In this document: positions 5,660-5,846 of the stretch, one piece after another | Position numbering within the stretch: the first letter of the stretch is position 1 | Layout: the number at the start of each line of letters is the position of its first letter | Source of the DNA: Spirochaetales bacterium | GTDB lineage: Bacteria; Spirochaetota; Spirochaetia; DTKZ01 | Direction: 5' to 3' | DNA length: 5,846 nucleotides | NCBI GenBank assembly: GCA_031280945.1 | Contig: JAITGB010000156.1 | Span: forward strand, 1 to 5,846 | The notes under the pieces: model-generated | What the model was told of the DNA's origin: nothing | Database searches by the model: none | What the model saw: the letters and a program-made list of their open reading frames with translations, nothing else | Position numbers and translations under genes: made by a program

Positions 5660-5846
5660 GGATTGGAGGGGGCCGAAGGCGTCCTGGCGGGGCCGGCCTT
5701 TGGCGGCCCCGCCAGGACCGGGGCTGCCGCGGCAGCCCGGGCCCTGGGCGCGCAAGGGATAGAAGCGGAAATCCTTGCGGATTTTGCAAAGCAAAATCCG
5801 CAAGGATTGGAGCGGATAGCCCGGTTTTTTACGGCCACAGGCCGTA
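5660..5846 (+). repeat. Modular hairpin repeat, copy 3 (cut by window end)
   Basis: This is the largest copy. It opens with GGATTGGAGGGG and a block identical to copy 2 (5660-5681). Next come a perfect 15-bp hairpin (5681-5695 with 5704-5718), a perfect 18-base palindrome (5721-5738), GGGCCCTGGGCGCGCAAGGG (5739-5758), GGATAGAAGCGG (5757-5768), a perfect 18-bp hairpin with loop AAA (5770-5787 with 5791-5808), GGATTGGAGCGG (5804-5815), AGCCCGGTTTTTT (5818-5830) and the start of the closing hairpin TACGGCC/GGCCGTA (5830-5846). By analogy with copies 1 and 2, an A-run and TGCG should follow just beyond the window. It points away from the EFR1-type gene. No convincing gene lies in this stretch. 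Confidence 0.75.

Noticed and set aside
5602..5838. Minus-strand frame of 78 codons at the right end
   Set aside because: It runs through the hairpins of repeat copy 3, has alanine- and proline-rich low-complexity content, and overlaps the promoter and 5' side of the EFR1-type gene.
5660..5846. CRISPR-like array because of repeated GGATTGGAG blocks
   Set aside because: The spacing is irregular, the intervening sequences are self-complementary hairpins rather than spacers, and no cas gene is present.
1..5846. tRNA or rRNA genes
   Set aside because: I saw no cloverleaf with a TTCGA arm and no stretch resembling ribosomal RNA on either strand.

Overview
The window looks like a chromosomal segment of a spirochaete, most plausibly a Treponema relative. 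This is inferred from gene style (a second-type ClpP lacking a propeptide, a eukaryote-like PurC, a lipoprotein with a relaxed lipobox) and from intergenic hairpin repeats. The species cannot be fixed from sequence reading alone. Most genes are GC-rich (sampled 60-base lines give 39-40 of 60), but the rightmost gene is clearly lower (20-25 of 60).

Layout, left to right. Positions 1-601 hold no convincing complete gene. They contain an attC-like imperfect palindrome (98-165), a GC-rich hairpin followed by T-runs (249-292), and copy 1 of a modular hairpin repeat (367-512). A plus-strand gene follows (602-1867), encoding a DUF482/FemAB-like acyltransferase of the COG3146 type. It meets tail to tail, sharing the four bases CTAA, a minus-strand group read from right to left: clpP (4541-3948), purC (3923-2931) and an exported endonuclease/exonuclease/phosphatase-fold lipoprotein (2895-1864). 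Gaps of 24 and 35 bases, good ribosome sites for clpP and the lipoprotein, and a sigma-70-like promoter just before clpP suggest one operon. Upstream of that promoter lies repeat copy 2, in minus orientation. Next comes a lower-GC minus-strand gene for an EFR1-type flavodoxin/ferredoxin fusion (5570-4809), and then repeat copy 3 in plus orientation, running off the window end.

The functions are mixed: proteolysis (ClpP), purine synthesis (PurC), an envelope-anchored phosphoesterase or nuclease, an acyl transfer protein and an electron carrier. They do not form one pathway, and the operon looks like a housekeeping assortment.

The most unusual content is non-coding. Three repeats share fixed linker blocks (GGATTGGAGGGG, GCGCAAGGG, AGCCCGGTTTTT) but carry different, near-perfect hairpins between them. 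In every copy the block GCGCAA can also pair with the 5' arm of the next hairpin, so two mutually exclusive folds are possible. The EFR1-type gene sits between two such repeats that both point away from it.
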